From: Brassica napus
Lineage: Eukaryota; Streptophyta; Magnoliopsida; Brassicales; Brassicaceae
DNA: 64,000 bases
Assembly: GCF_020379485.1 (NCBI RefSeq)
Contig: NC_063442.1
Coordinates: forward strand, 16,986,009 to 17,050,008
Direction of reading: 5' to 3'
A model generated the notes under the pieces. It did no database searches. It was not told the DNA's origin and saw only the letters and a program-made list of their open reading frames with translations. Positions within the stretch are counted from its first letter, which is position 1. Each line of letters starts with the position of its first letter. The translations under genes were made by a program, and so were the position numbers. Shown piece after piece: positions 47,270 to 59,392 of the stretch.

Positions 47270-49060
47270 CAGATTCTCATGATGGAACCTAGCCCAAACA
47301 TCTCCGAAGTTTTTAATCTCCTTTCTCAAGAAGAAGGACAAAGATTCAAGGAGGTATACAAGTAATGTTGTCTTTCAGACTTCTCAAGATGTTTATCTGA
47401 TCCTATTGTGGCAGTTTATTCTGGTAGTATATAATGAAGATAAATCTCAAACAATATGTTTTCATTGTGGCCTTCTTGATCATTAGTTAACAGGTGCTAC
47501 AAACTTCATGGATATCCTTCAGAATATAGAAACCAAATTACTTTTTACAAGCCACAATAGAATAAAAAAAATGGTGACTCAGAACAAGTCTCAGCAACCT
47601 TGGTTACTGAAGAAAAAAAAATGGCTAATGTGATTACTCATGATTCTGGAAGTATTTTTATGCATGAACAATTTCCTTCCAGTTCTGATTTTAATATTTT
47701 TGGACAAGATATTTTACCTCTCCATGTTCCTGATTCTCCATTTCATATTTTCTTTGACTTTGGTCCTACTTTTTCTCATTCTTCTTATTTCCTCGAGTTG
47801 ATTCGTGTTTTTCTGATACATCTTTTGCAGAGGACACTTCTTCCTCGGCTTCTACTATTCCTTGGGCTTCTCCATCTTTTGTACCTTGGAAACAGGAATA
47901 ATGACTTCCTGGATTATTTATCCGGATAGAACTTAGGTTCATCCTTAGGGTGAACCTTTAAATTTACCACACCTTTTAGAACTAATCAAAATGACATATA
48001 AATTATTAACTAAAAAACATTAAATTAAATAAAAAATAACAACAAAAAATAGAAACGCTAATTTTAACGACGCTAACGCTTCCAGCTAAATCCTAAACCC
48101 TAAACCTTAAACCCTAAACTCAAATCCAAACCTCTAAACCCTATACTCTAAACCCTAATCATAGATCCTAAACCTAAATTATATACCCTAAACCCAAACT
48201 ATATATCCTAAACCCAAAAACTAGACTATAAACCTAAATTCTATACCCTAAACCCAAGTCCTAGACCTTAAATCCAAACCGTAAACCTTAAACCCAAATT
48301 ATATACCCTAAACCCAAAACCTTAACCATAAGTCCAAACGATAAATTCTAAACCCAAACCGTAAATCCTAAACCCAAAACCTATACCGTAAAACCCAAAC
48401 GGTAAACCCTAAACCCAAACTCCAAACTTAGATGCTATAGAGTTTGGGTTAAGGTTTACGGTTTGGATTTAGAGTCTAAGACTTGGGTTTAGGCTATAAG
48501 GTGTATGTTTATAGTCTATTTTTTGGGTTTAAGATATATAATTTGGGTTTAGGGTCTAGGATTAGGGTTTAGGGTATAGGGTTTGGGTTTAGGGGTTTGG
48601 ATTTGGGTTTATAATTTAGAGTATATGGTTTAGAATTTAAGATTTAGGGTTTCGCTGGAAGCGTTAGCGTCGTTAAAATTAGCGTTTTTTATTTTTTATA
48701 GCTATTTTATTTAATTTAATGTTTTTAATTAATAATCTATGTGTCACTTTGATTGGTCCTAAAGAGTGAAGTGAATTTAAAGGTTCACCTTAGGGAGTGA
48801 ACCTAAGTTTTGTTCCAAAATTTTTAAATCAGACCCTGCTTCTATCGAACCAACATTAGATATATTAATTTAGAAAAGGCAGAAACAAAAATATACTTTA
48901 CGTAATAATTTATATATTAGTAATGACACAAATAATTATCAAAGTGTTCAAACTGAAGATGATACAAAAGTCACTGCTTATATGAAAGTTATTAGTTGTC
49001 AATTGCTAAAGAAATTAGGATTGCAAACCAGTATGGTTACTGCTTTCAGTGTTAAATATT
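47270..49060 (+). pseudogene. Degenerate Ty1/copia remnant, split by foldback element 2
   Basis: At 47282 a reading MEPSPNISEVFNLLSQEEGQ and, after about 210 bases, NRCYKLHGYPSEYRN match copia-type gag, whose zinc knuckle commonly contains CYKLHGYP. Continuing frames to 47927 are Pro/Ser/Phe-rich. After the foldback (47928-48815), PASIEPTLDI and KRQKQKY-like words resemble the linker before copia reverse transcriptase. No LTRs or intact enzyme domains are visible, so it is an old fragment. Confidence 0.6.
47928..48815. mobile_element. Foldback element 2 with degenerate telomere-like repeats
   Basis: The left end is agaacttaggttcatcc and the right end gtgaacctaagttttgttcc. The arms contain aaaacgctaattttaacgac and then ccctaaac-type units, mirrored from about 48430 by ttagggttt units. 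It is the same family as 42194-43031, but the loop sequence (atgctatagagtttggg) is in the opposite orientation. Confidence 0.83.
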
Positions 49061-49686
49061 AGCCTCAATAGTAAAAAGATTTAGTATAAGACTAGACTTT
49101 AAATAATTGTCTTTCCTTTTAGCATCATTTAACATTTTGGATATATTTTAGTACCACATACATGTTATTAATATATAGTATTTATCTACTATTTAATTTG
49201 AATTAAAATAAATTATTTATTTCATTCCATTTTTTAATTATATTTGTGTTATTAAAAAAAAAGTCTTTGCAATGTATAGAGTGAACCATCTTACTTGGTT
49301 TTACGAAAAAGATACCAGTTAAATAACTGAAAGCGTTGTCAAAAAAAAAGAAAAAAAAACTGAAAGCATGTATAAACATAAATATAGAGAAATAAAAAGA
49401 ATAAATAAAATAATTCATTTTATTAGAATAGAGAATTATATACTTTTATTGATCACACAAAAAAGAAGATAATTTTATACTTAATTTTCTGATTTCATTA
49501 TTCTATACATCTTTTTTTTTTGAACACCTATTATTATATACATACATATATCCATCCAGTTCCACTCTTAATTTTCAGTCCGGTTAATGTACCGGTTCGA
49601 TATAAAATCGCTTAGTTAAAGTTCCGGTTCAGAATAATAGTATTGGTTTGGCATGGTACATAAAGCTTCCATGTGTTTATGAATCA
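49061..49686. other. Intergenic A/T-rich DNA, no gene seen
   Basis: Non-coding; short frames only. It ends at the CTAG terminus at 49687. Confidence 0.4.
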
Positions 49687-50931
49687 CTAGATTTTTTAAC
49701 CGCGCTACGCGCGGAGAAGATATTATATGTATTTCTCAATTCTAAAAAAATAATATATGATATTATATTACATTATTTAAATAATATAAAATAAGACTAC
49801 ATTACATAAATATATTTTTTAAATTTTCTTTGTAGAAATCATTATGTTGTTTGATTATTGTACTTGATTCACATATTTACATAGTTATTTGTGATATATG
49901 AACAACTATATTTTTATTATCAGTAAATAATATATATTTATTATATAATATAAGAAAAATAAAATTATTGACTTTTAAAACAAACTTGTCTCATGTTGGA
50001 GACTCGGTTACAGACATATCATATTCGAATGAGATATTTTTACAGTTATCAATCTTCTTAACAGTCAAGAAACAAATCTGAATATCAAAATAATATCTCA
50101 TACGATCTTTTTTTAGAATAACTGCTTTGAAGAAATTCAATTTATGCATCAAAAAGGACTGAAAATGGATGTGCAGATGTGTTATCTAAGTCAGTTTTAC
50201 AAAATATTATTCATAGTTCATATATCATTTGTGTCCATCCTATTTGTTTTGTCCATCCTTTCTTAAACATCTTGAAATAATTGATGCTAATTAATAATAA
50301 ACTTTTGGCTGGCAAAAAAAAATCAAATTTGTCTAATTATCGCTTGATTTGTCTAACTGATATATATGTATTTCTCAATTCTAAAAAAAATAATGTATAA
50401 TAGTGTATTGCATTATTTAAAGAATATAAAATAAGACTACTTAACATAAATATTTTTTTTTTTAAATTTTCTTTGTGGAAATCATTATGTTGTTTGATTG
50501 TTGTACTTGATTCACATATTTGCATAGATATTTGTGATAGATGAATAACTATATTTTTATTATCAGTAAATAATATATATTTATTATATAATATAAGAAA
50601 ATGAAATTATTGACTTTTAAAACAAAGTTGTCTCATGTTGGGGATTCAATTATAGACATATAATATTCGAATGAGACATTTTTACAGTTATCAATCTTCT
50701 TAACAGTCAAGAAACAAATCTCAATATTAAAACAATATCTCATACGATCTCTTTGTGGAATAACTGCTCTGAAGAAATTATATTTAGGCATCAAAAAGGA
50801 CTGGAAATGATGTGCAGATGTGTTATCTAAGTGAGCTTTACAAAGTACTACTATTCATAGTTCATATATCATTTAAGTCATCATTTCTTAAACATCTTGA
50901 AATTACTAATGCTAATTAATAATAAACTTTT
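49687..50931 (-). mobile_element. Helitron 3' terminus followed by a 640-bp tandem duplication
   Basis: On the minus strand CTAG ends at 49687 (A at 49686) after the hairpin ccgcgc-gta-gcgcgg at 49714-49700. Next come two direct copies of an A/T-rich unit, about 49719-50355 and 50358 onward, sharing phrases such as gtatttctcaattctaaaa and ttaataataaac. The second copy is cut by the LINE at 50932 and resumes at about 56588 with cttttggctggcaaaaaaaa. The Helitron 5' end was not located. No coding sequence is visible. Confidence 0.65.
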
Positions 50932-51353
50932 TGGAGGTTGAGGGTAAGCAGCTTTTGGAGGAAGTACTTCAGGAAGAAGAGGGGATTGGGGAGATGGTGG
51001 CAGGATTAGGTGAGGAAGATGGCAATTTGGAGTTTGAATTGATGGAGGATGAAGAGGAGGTGGCAGGGCTCGATCAAGAGATCTCTGCGGATGAAAATGG
51101 TATGGAGATTGAGGAAGCTTTTCCAACAGTTGAAGAGGTTGATGTAGTAGGTGAGAAAGAGAATATGACATCGAAGAAGAAAGGTGGGAAGATAACGGCT
51201 TCTGCAATGGGAGGGAACACAAAGAAGAGACTGGTTCAGAGCCTGGTCTCTCCAAGGAAGAAGGTAATGGCAAAACATGGCCATAAGACGGGGGACAAGG
51301 GTCCGGTGCCTAACAAGAAGCCCTCGCTCAAGCCGAAACCGGTCCTAGACTGA
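50932..51353 (+). pseudogene. LINE ORF1, C-terminal part
   Basis: The open frame runs in from the element's truncated start. It encodes a strongly acidic stretch (EEDGNLEFELMEDEEE) and then a basic tail (KKRLVQSLVSPRKK), as at the C-terminus of plant L1-type ORF1 proteins, which bind the element RNA. The N-terminal DUF4283-like and zinc-knuckle regions are absent because of 5' truncation. It lies directly upstream of the inter-ORF frame at 51384. Confidence 0.7.
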
Positions 51354-51383
51354 TTATCTGATTTTTTTTAATTTAATATAAGT

Positions 51384-52457
51384 ATGAATAAGTGCATGGC
51401 TTTTGATAGAAAGTTCTTGTTTACTTTTATTTTGTTTCCTGGTTCGATGTTGTCTCTGAGGATGTCAGAGTTTTGGAATAAAAGAGTTGGTTCTCGGTTT
51501 TCTTATTTTGGTTTGGTTGGTGTGTTTGAGGCTTCAAAGAAAGTGTACGTAGCTGGTTTACTGTTGCGCTTACTAGGATATCGGCTGTACGTGTTTTTAG
51601 ATTCTTTCCATCCTAGCAGATATAGTTCGATTTGGTGGAGTTGGTTTGAGGAGTGTATAGAGGAGGGGGAAAATGTGATTGGTTTCTTGAAGGTGATTAG
51701 AAAGAGAGGTTGGTCTTTGGATATGTGCTGTATTATGCAGCATTTTGATGGGTGTATGGTTTGTATTGATGTGTATGAAGCGGATTCAGTCATGATTTAT
51801 GACAAGAGGAGTAATTTTTGGTGGAATGGCTCCTTTGTTTTGGTGGAGCTCTGGAGCTGGGACTGGAGTTCTATACATTACGGCTTGTTTTGGGTTCAAG
51901 TGAAACAGGAAGATAAGATTTTTTGTCTGTTTAGTGCTGACCTATGTATGTTTATGATTAAGATTTTTACGGTGACAGTTTATATTGTGATACGAGATGG
52001 TTCAATTATTGATGCTATGCTCTTCAGGTTATGCGTTCTATTTGTTTGCTTTGTCTATAAGGTGTGGTATTATGATCGTGTAGTTGAGTGTATTAGGATC
52101 ATCTCTTTTGTAGCATGGGGTGGTGATGGATGTGAGAAGCGAGGGATATTAAAATGTGGTTTGTATATATGGATGTTGCAGCCTTTGTTAGTTCTTAACG
52201 GCAGTTTGTTTAATTTTTCCTGTGGGTTTGGAGGATATGAGGAATATGATAAGATTAATGTGGTATTTGTTTATCGCCTACAATCTCATAACAATTTAAG
52301 ATTTGATAAAAACCGACAAGAAGGTGCTAGGTGGTACCAAGTCAGGTCCAACCTGTGGACGGGGTTTTCCCATGATGGAATTTTTCCAATTTGGACTATG
52401 GGTGATAATTTGGATGGAATTCAATTATCGTACTACGATAATAGAGGAGGGTTATAG
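51384..52457 (+). CDS. Unassigned 357-residue open frame between LINE ORF1 and ORF2
   Basis: The frame begins 30 bases after the ORF1 stop and ends 23 bases before the ORF2 start, with no stop over 1074 bases, although the neighbouring ORF2 is broken. The translation is hydrophobic and rich in Phe, Trp, Tyr, Val and Cys, with several potential membrane-like stretches, and resembles no family I know. The strand is rich in T and G and poor in C. Plant LINEs often have a non-coding spacer here, so the openness may come from base composition. I cannot tell which; treat it as hypothetical. Confidence 0.3.
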   Translation: MNKCMAFDRKFLFTFILFPGSMLSLRMSEFWNKRVGSRFSYFGLVGVFEASKKVYVAGLLLRLLGYRLYVFLDSFHPSRYSSIWWSWFEECIEEGENVIGFLKVIRKRGWSLDMCCIMQHFDGCMVCIDVYEADSVMIYDKRSNFWWNGSFVLVELWSWDWSSIHYGLFWVQVKQEDKIFCLFSADLCMFMIKIFTVTVYIVIRDGSIIDAMLFRLCVLFVCFVYKVWYYDRVVECIRIISFVAWGGDGCEKRGILKCGLYIWMLQPLLVLNGSLFNFSCGFGGYEEYDKINVVFVYRLQSHNNLRFDKNRQEGARWYQVRSNLWTGFSHDGIFPIWTMGDNLDGIQLSYYDNRGGL

Positions 52458-52480
52458 AAATTAAATAAGTATTTATTATT

Positions 52481-55400
52481 ATGAAAATTCTAAGTTGGAA
52501 TTGTCGTGGAATGGGGAGCAAATATACAATTAGCTATTTGAGAGAAATCTGGCACAAACATAGACCGATGTTTCTCTTTTTATCGGAAACAAAACATTGT
52601 TTTAACTTTGTTCAAAATTTTCAGTTTCATTTTGGGTACAAATATTTGCACACAGTGGATCCTAATGGAAGAAGTGGGGGATTGGCTCTTTATCATAGTC
52701 ATGACTCTCCGGTCACAATACTTTATTCGAGTAATCAGATTATAGATATTGAAACAAGCTATAAAGGAAAAACTATTTTTATTTCTTTTGTATATGGGGA
52801 GCCGGTTCAGGGTCTGCGTGATTATGTTTGGGAACGCCTTACACGAATTGGTATTACCAGAGTGGAGCCATGGTTTGTTATTGGGGATCTCAATGAAATA
52901 ACGGGTAATCATGAAAAGGATGGGGGAGCGATTCGCCATGCATCAACCTTTCTTCAATTTAATAATATGATTGCAAACTGTGGTCTTCTGGAATTTCCTT
53001 CAAAAGGAAATACTTTGTCATGGAGTGGGAAGCGACAAGGACAAACGGTCCGGTGTCGATTAGATCGGGCTTTAGGAAATGTCGAATGGCATAATATTTT
53101 CCCGTCAGCTTTTGTGGAATATTTAGGAATGATCGGATCAGATCACAGGCCCATTGTTGCAAGTTTAGATGAGAAATTAATCAAAATAAGGAAACAATTC
53201 CGGTTTGATAAGCGATGGATTGGTATGGAGGGGCTTATGGATTCCATTGCACAGGGGTGGTCTACGGAAAATCCACGGTATAATTCGGGTGTTGTAGATA
53301 AAATAGTTAATTGTCGACACGAAATTTCGGTTTGGAGGAAAAATAACCTCCCTATGGTAAGGAAAAAATAAATTCGTTGCAGAAGGCTTTGGAGGAAATT
53401 CAGGGTGACAATACTAAAACGTATGAGGAGGTATTAGAGGTATCCAGGAAGTTAAAGGAAGCTTATAGGGATGAAGAACTTTATTGGGAACAGAAAAGTA
53501 GAACGACTTGGCATGCTAAAGGGGATCGAAATACTAAATTTTATCATGCGCTTACTAAACAGAGGCAAATCCAGAATAAAATTGTGGGGTTGCATAATAG
53601 TGGGGGTGACTGGGTTACATCGGAAGAGGAGATAGAAGGAGTTGCAGTTGATTATTTTAATGATTTGTTTTCAACGACATCACCAGTGGGTTATGAAGAA
53701 TTTTTACATGCGGTACCTACTCTGATCACCGAGGATCAGAATAGGATTTTAACTTCCTGGGCCTCAGAAGAGGAAGTGAGATCAGCTTTATTTATGATGC
53801 ACCCAGAGAAGGCCCCTGGACCGGATGGGATGACGGCTTTGTTCTTTCAACAGGCATGGTCGATCATCAAAAAAAATATTATTGACATGGTTAATGAGTT
53901 CTTCAGGTCTGGATCTCTGGATGAAAGAATAAATATGACCAATATTTGTCTTATTCCAAAGACTTTAAGACCGAGTAGAATGACGGAACTGCGTCCCATC
54001 AGTTTATGTAATGTAGGTTATAAAATTATTTCGAATGTGTTGTGTCAACGGTTGAAGAGGTTTTTACTTCACCTGATCTCGGAAACACAATCTGCTTTTG
54101 TTTCTGGGCGATTGATCTCTGATAACATTTTAATTGCACAAGAGATGTTTCATGGATTGAGGACAAATAATTCATGTAAAGAGATGTTTTTGGCTATAAA
54201 AACGGATATGAGTAAGGCATATGATAGAGTTGAATGGCCTTTTATTGAAGCTATATTACTAAAGCTGGGTTTTGCACAACGATGGGTTTCTCGGATAATG
54301 GCTTGCATTTCTTCGGTACAATATAAAATATTAATTAATGGTCAACCAAAAGGACATATTATACCGAATAGAAGTTTGCGAGAAGGGGATCCTTTGTCGC
54401 TTTATTTATTTATTTTATGTACAGAAGCATTAATCGCAAATATTAGGAAGAAAGAAGAGGAAAAAATGTTAACTGGGCTAAAGGTTGCATGTGCAAGTCC
54501 GTCAATATCTCACCTATTATTTGCGGATGACAGTCTTTTTTTCTGTAAAGCTAATAGGCAAGAATGTAAGGTCATTCTACAGATTCTTAAAGATTATGAA
54601 TGTGCATCAGGACAACAGATTAATTTTTCAAAATCATCCATACAGTTTGGACATAAAGTCCCTGAAGTAGCACGGCTGGAGGTTCAACAGATATTGGGTA
54701 TAACGACACTCGGTGGTATGGGAACATATTTGGGGATTCCGGAGAGTCTTGAAGGTTCTAAAACACAGATTTTTGGGTTTCTTAATGAAAAGGGTTAATC
54801 ATAAGGTTAATCATTGGACTCTTCGATTCATTACGAAGGGTGGAAAGGAGGTCTTGATTAAATCAGTGGTATCTCCTATGCCAACTGATGTGATGTCTTG
54901 CTTTCGTTTACCAAAAACGGTGACAAAGAAACTTACGAGTACAGTTGCTCATTTTTGGTGGGGCGGTAATGGTAATTCCAAAGGTATGCATTGGTTTTCG
55001 TGGGACAAGGTGTGTAAAGATAAAGCTGAAGGGGGCATCGGTTTTAGAGATATTCAGAATTTTAATACAGCTTTATTAGCGAAACAGCTATGGCGTCTAA
55101 TTGATAAACCTGATTCGCTTTTTGCAAGAGTTTTCAAAGGACGATATTATCGGAATTCCGATCCTTTGGATCCCATCAGATCATACTCTCCCTCGTATGG
55201 GTGGAGAAGTATTACATCCGCTAGATCTCTGGTTAACAAAGGGCTAATCAAAAGAGTGGGAACAGGTTCAAGCATTTCAATATGGAATGATCTTTGGATC
55301 CCCGCTCCTCGCCCGAGGTCAGCAACCCCAAAATTTACAAATCAATTTCTGAATCCATTATTTAAGGTGGAGGATCTCATTAATCCAGTTGATCTGTCTT

Positions 55401-56556
55401 GGAACCTGGATCTACTCAATGCATATATTCATCAGGACGATGTGAGTACTATACTGAGTCTAGCCATTAGTAGGAATCCTAAGCCGGATTCATATGGCTG
55501 GCATTTTATGGATCATGGTAGATATACAGTTAAATCTGGATATCGTGCTGAGAAATATTATCCTCATATGGGTGAACAAAATATTGATATGGGACCCAAT
55601 ACCAAACTGCTATTGGCTCATTCGTGGAGGCTGCGGTGCTCACCAAAACTTCAACATTTTGTCTGGCAAATAATTTCGGGTTGCTTACCAGTGTATAAAA
55701 ATCTTTACTCATGTGGTATTAAATGTGATACGCAGTGTCAGTTGTGTGGGGCTGAGGAGGAATCTATTAATCATGTCTTTTTTGAATGTCCTTTCGCACT
55801 TCAAATTTGGGCACTATCTAATGTTCCATCTTGCCCAGGGATTTTTCCGACCTCATCTATTTTTACAACATGGATTATCTATTCTGGCGGCTACCAAAAG
55901 AACCAGATTTGAGTTGCTTTCCTTGGATTTTATGGTTTATTTGGAAGAATCGGAATGGAAAAATTTATAGGAATCAGACAAGGGATCCTTTCGAGCTCCT
56001 TCGGACGGCGGAAATAGAAAGCGTCATGTGGACGGATTCACAGACCAAGGATTCTCCATCGGTGGGATCGTCATACGATGTGGATACCCTTGGTATGGGT
56101 GACATAAGTAGGTGTCATATAGATGGAGCATGGAGAGCACAAGATGTGTGCACAGGACAAGGATGGGTTTATAAAGCAGGTGGATCAACTGATACTATGA
56201 TGGGTGTCATGTCTATTCGCAAAAGTCTGTCACCTTTACATGCCGAATGTGAAGCGTTGATATGGGCGATGGAGTGTATGAAGATCCTACGAATCTCAGA
56301 AGTGGTGTTTGCAACTGACTGCTCTCAACTGGTGAAGATGGTGTCTACACCAACAGAATGACCGGCGTTCACTACACATATGGAGGAGTTTCTGCGATGT
56401 AAGGAATTTTTTCATCCCTTTACTATTCAGCATATTCCGAGGGCACAGAACACAATGGCGGATAAGTTAGCACGAGGTGCTAGAAATCAGCCTGCAGCTA
56501 TGGTTCATGTTGATTTGATTCCCCCGAGGTGGCTCTTGGATCAGGAATCTACTTAG
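52481..56556 (+). pseudogene. LINE ORF2: endonuclease, reverse transcriptase, RNase H (frameshifted)
   Basis: It starts MKILSWNCRGMGS, the APE-type endonuclease start (52481-53371), with SETKH, GDLNEI and GSDHRPI motifs. After a frame change at 53360-53377 (A-rich run) comes the reverse transcriptase (53377-54798), with KAPGPDGM, RPISLCNVGYK, SAFVSGR and the catalytic LLFADDSLFF. A second shift at about 54790 leads to 54800-55912, with a zinc-knuckle-like CQLCGAEEESINHVFFEC. A third shift at about 55900 leads to the RNase H region (CHIDGAW, HAECEALIWAM, ATDCSQL). A stop at 56359-56361 interrupts it, and homology runs on to 56556 (RAQNTMADKLARG). This is the LINE replication enzyme; as it stands this copy cannot encode it. 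Confidence 0.93.
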
Positions 56557-56587
56557 TTTCTCTCTAGCCTTTTGTTGTGAAAAAAAA

Positions 56588-57548
56588 AATTAATAATAAA
56601 CTTTTGGCTGGCAAAAAAAAAACAAATTTGTCTATTTATCACTTAAATATTTTATTAATATTGTCTAAGAAGCTTTCAATTGATATCATAGTTTAATTTT
56701 TATTAGTTTTTTTTGTTAATTTTAGAGTTTTTTGTATTTTAGATTTTTTTCCATATTAAGCTTATATTTCTTTCACATAATATATATATGTCATAAAAAT
56801 TACCATCAAATCAGTTTTACTTATTTATTATTTTGTTTTTAATGAAAATACACTTTTTAAATAATTTAATTTAAAATAAAATTATATATTAATTTGTTGT
56901 ATTTTAACAATTTTTTTGATTTAATTAATTTACTTTGGTGGATAACTTATAAAGTTTTCATATGAATCGGGGAAAGCAAGCTTGTGTTGTTATATTATAT
57001 TTATTTGTGTATATAGAATCTATATATAATGCTAGTGTAATAAAGAAAGAACATTATTTTTTGTAACTTCAAAAAGATACATTATTACAATTTGAAATTA
57101 TTCAAAATTGAATAAAATGGTAATTAAATAAATTTAATTGTTTTTTATCTTGTTTAGTTTGATTCTCATGAATAGAAATCGATAGGTTAAACAAATGTTT
57201 CAAAATTTGTTGTGTTATTGTTTTGTCTATAAATTACAAAATTTATTGAATTAATATATTTAATTATTGCACCCTTAAATAATATTTTATTAAGATATTA
57301 GAGAACTATGTTTTGAGTTGTTTTGTCAAAATTGTACAAAAATCTATGCTTTTTCATATTTGTCACAAAAATTTATATGTTAAACTTACTTCAAAATTCT
57401 TAACTGTCACGAAAACAAATTCTATGTTTTTTTCATATTTGTCAATGTTCTCACACTTTCAAAGAATATATTAGCTTAGTCACTTACTTATTTTTTTTTA
57501 CAAAACAAAGTATCGGAATCTTGAAAGTTGAATCCATATTATTGTAAA
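56588..57548. other. A/T-rich DNA after the LINE, no gene seen
   Basis: It begins with the second half of the interrupted duplicated unit and continues as non-coding A/T-rich sequence to the Helitron terminus at 57549. Confidence 0.45.
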
Positions 57549-59263
57549 CTAGGTTGAGACCCGCGCCCTGCGCGGGATGAGTTTTAATATTTAAATTTTA
57601 TAATATTACATATATATTGGATAATATTGCTATTTTCCATAGTTTTTTTAAATATTTTAAGAATTTTGCTTAGAATGCATAAGATATACGACAAAACCAA
57701 AAATATAGTAAAGAAATAATAAGTGTATTGTATTTATATAAATGATGTGGACCTTACAGCGCATAGTGAGAGTGTCCGATAATATTTGGTAGAATAGTAT
57801 TACTCCATTGTCGATGGGCTTCTTTTGGATTTTTTGAGACATTTTAATTCTTATATTGATGGGCTTATCTAAATCATATATGCTAATGGACCATTATTAA
57901 TTATCAATTTTAATCTAATTACTTTTTTTTTTGAAACACTACCTTCTTTCTTCATTTTAACAAACCGATAATAAAAATCATAACATTAGAACTCTTTCCT
58001 CTTGCCATCGAAAAAAATAGAAAAGGGGGTTAGGGTTCACCATGTTTGATTTCTAATAGACGATCAAATAATTTGTGTAGCAAAACTTACACAAACGGTT
58101 CATGTATATGAAATTGTTATCTTCGAAGTCTGCTCCGTTCTCCTTGATGTTAATCATTCTGCGCCCGTAACCGTCTTCGACATCCCCGAGACGATGAATA
58201 GCTAATTAGCTTCTCCGCGCAAGTCTGCGTCACAGATCGGTGTTATAATATTTGACCTCGATAATCTCTTTATCTCCGACTAAACTCAAATGTTCAGGTT
58301 AGTTCCAAAATTCGTACTTTGTAATTTATTGTGTTGGACACTGGATTTTCCCAAAATGTATTTAGGTCCGTCTTCCCAGTAACTCATTATATAAAAGCCA
58401 AATGAAGTATATTAAATAATATGGAATGAAAACATTGCAAAAAGCATCATAAACAAAACTGAAACAAATTTTTGCCAAAAAAAACATCAAGGTGCCTCGT
58501 TTCACTGAAGCTGAAATCTTTCTTCAAATCACCTGCTATGACTTCAATATGGAGTCGGTGGAATCCTGAATGTAACATATAAAACGTCCGGTATGCATAA
58601 TAAGTCTATACATTGTATACACGATCACATTTTCCATTGTGTAAAAGAATGGTGGATGTTAGTACCTCATTCGGAATGCTTGAATCTCTGTAATTTCAGG
58701 TTCAATCAAAATTTTTGAGAACCCCTCAATGTTTCTCATATGCTTGAACCTACCTATATATAAAATCCCTTTATTAGCCACTCGAACAGTAATTGTTTTG
58801 GAACAAACTTAATCCTTGAAAATCTATTTTATTATTTACCTTCAGCCCGTTCAATCTGCCAGAAGTTCAATACACATAGAACTACAGACGAAATAGTGGA
58901 GTTCCATAAATGATAGAACTCGATAGCCATATCTCCATATGCAACACACTTTATTTCATCAAACCTGTATGAACTCAAAAATATATAGTCTGAACACAAA
59001 GCAATATATTGCTCTAATTGCTTTAATAAATGAAATATTTACATAAATATAGTGAAAGTACGCACCCGATATATACATAAGAGTTTGTGATTACATATTT
59101 AGTGATTCTTGTATATGTGTCCAAGAAAGTTTCAATGATTTAGTGGTATGTGCTCTATATTTATGTCGTGGTAACTTCAGACTCTCTGATTGGACGATTT
59201 TTTATGCCTACGTGGACACTCTAAGAGGAGTTTATATCTATTTTTTAGTATAGTATATATTGA
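57549..59263 (-). mobile_element. Helitron with RPA-like fragment, ending beside CLS
   Basis: On the minus strand it starts TCAATATATACTATACTAAA after an A (plus-strand T at 59264) and ends CTAG at 57549 next to A 57548, with the hairpin cccgcgc-agg-gcgcggg (57576-57560) inside the terminus. The 5' region has the phrase gtccacgtaggcat followed by cgtccaatcagag, which I associate with Brassicaceae Helitrons. A minus-strand coding-like fragment at about 58970-58640 resembles an OB-fold of replication protein A. No Rep/helicase is present. The 5' end is inferred from the terminus rule only. Confidence 0.72.
58640..58970 (-). pseudogene. RPA70-like OB-fold fragment within the Helitron
   Basis: Minus-strand translation gives DEIKCVAYGDMAIEFYHLW, then VVLCVLNFWQIERAEG, followed by a donor gtaaat and, after about 90 bases, FKHMRNIEGFSKILIEP. 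The pattern of a strand, G-x-x-A-x-x-F, then VL-x-F-W resembles the DNA-binding OB domains of plant RPA70-like proteins often carried by Helitrons. It has no start or complete domain. Confidence 0.55.
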
Positions 59264-59392
59264 TCATACACGTGGCCCAAGTCAAAACCCTCAAGCAGCG
59301 AAAACCTAGTCGTCCCGTCACCGTAACTGATTCGAATTCCAATTTAACGAGAAATAAAATAAGCAAAGACGAAGAGAAGCGTTAGATGATCG
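59264..59392 (+). promoter_or_regulatory. Short interval between the Helitron and the CLS start codon
   Basis: Only 129 bases separate the inferred Helitron end from the CLS ATG. They should contain the 5' UTR and perhaps the core promoter. An upstream ATG at 59386 opens a 13-codon out-of-frame uORF (59386-59427) overlapping the CLS start. Confidence 0.5.

Larger units (their letters stand above)
50932..56587 (+). mobile_element. 5'-truncated LINE (L1-type) retrotransposon, 5.66 kb
   Basis: The element is flanked by aattaataataaactttt at 50914-50931 and at about 56588-56605, a direct repeat of about 18 bp, and ends in poly(A) at 56580-56589. It starts inside ORF1 and carries ORF2 with endonuclease, reverse transcriptase and RNase H. 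Three frameshifts and a stop disrupt ORF2. The target is itself a duplicated unit, and the first duplicate (about 50280-50330) shows the sequence without the insertion. Confidence 0.92.
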
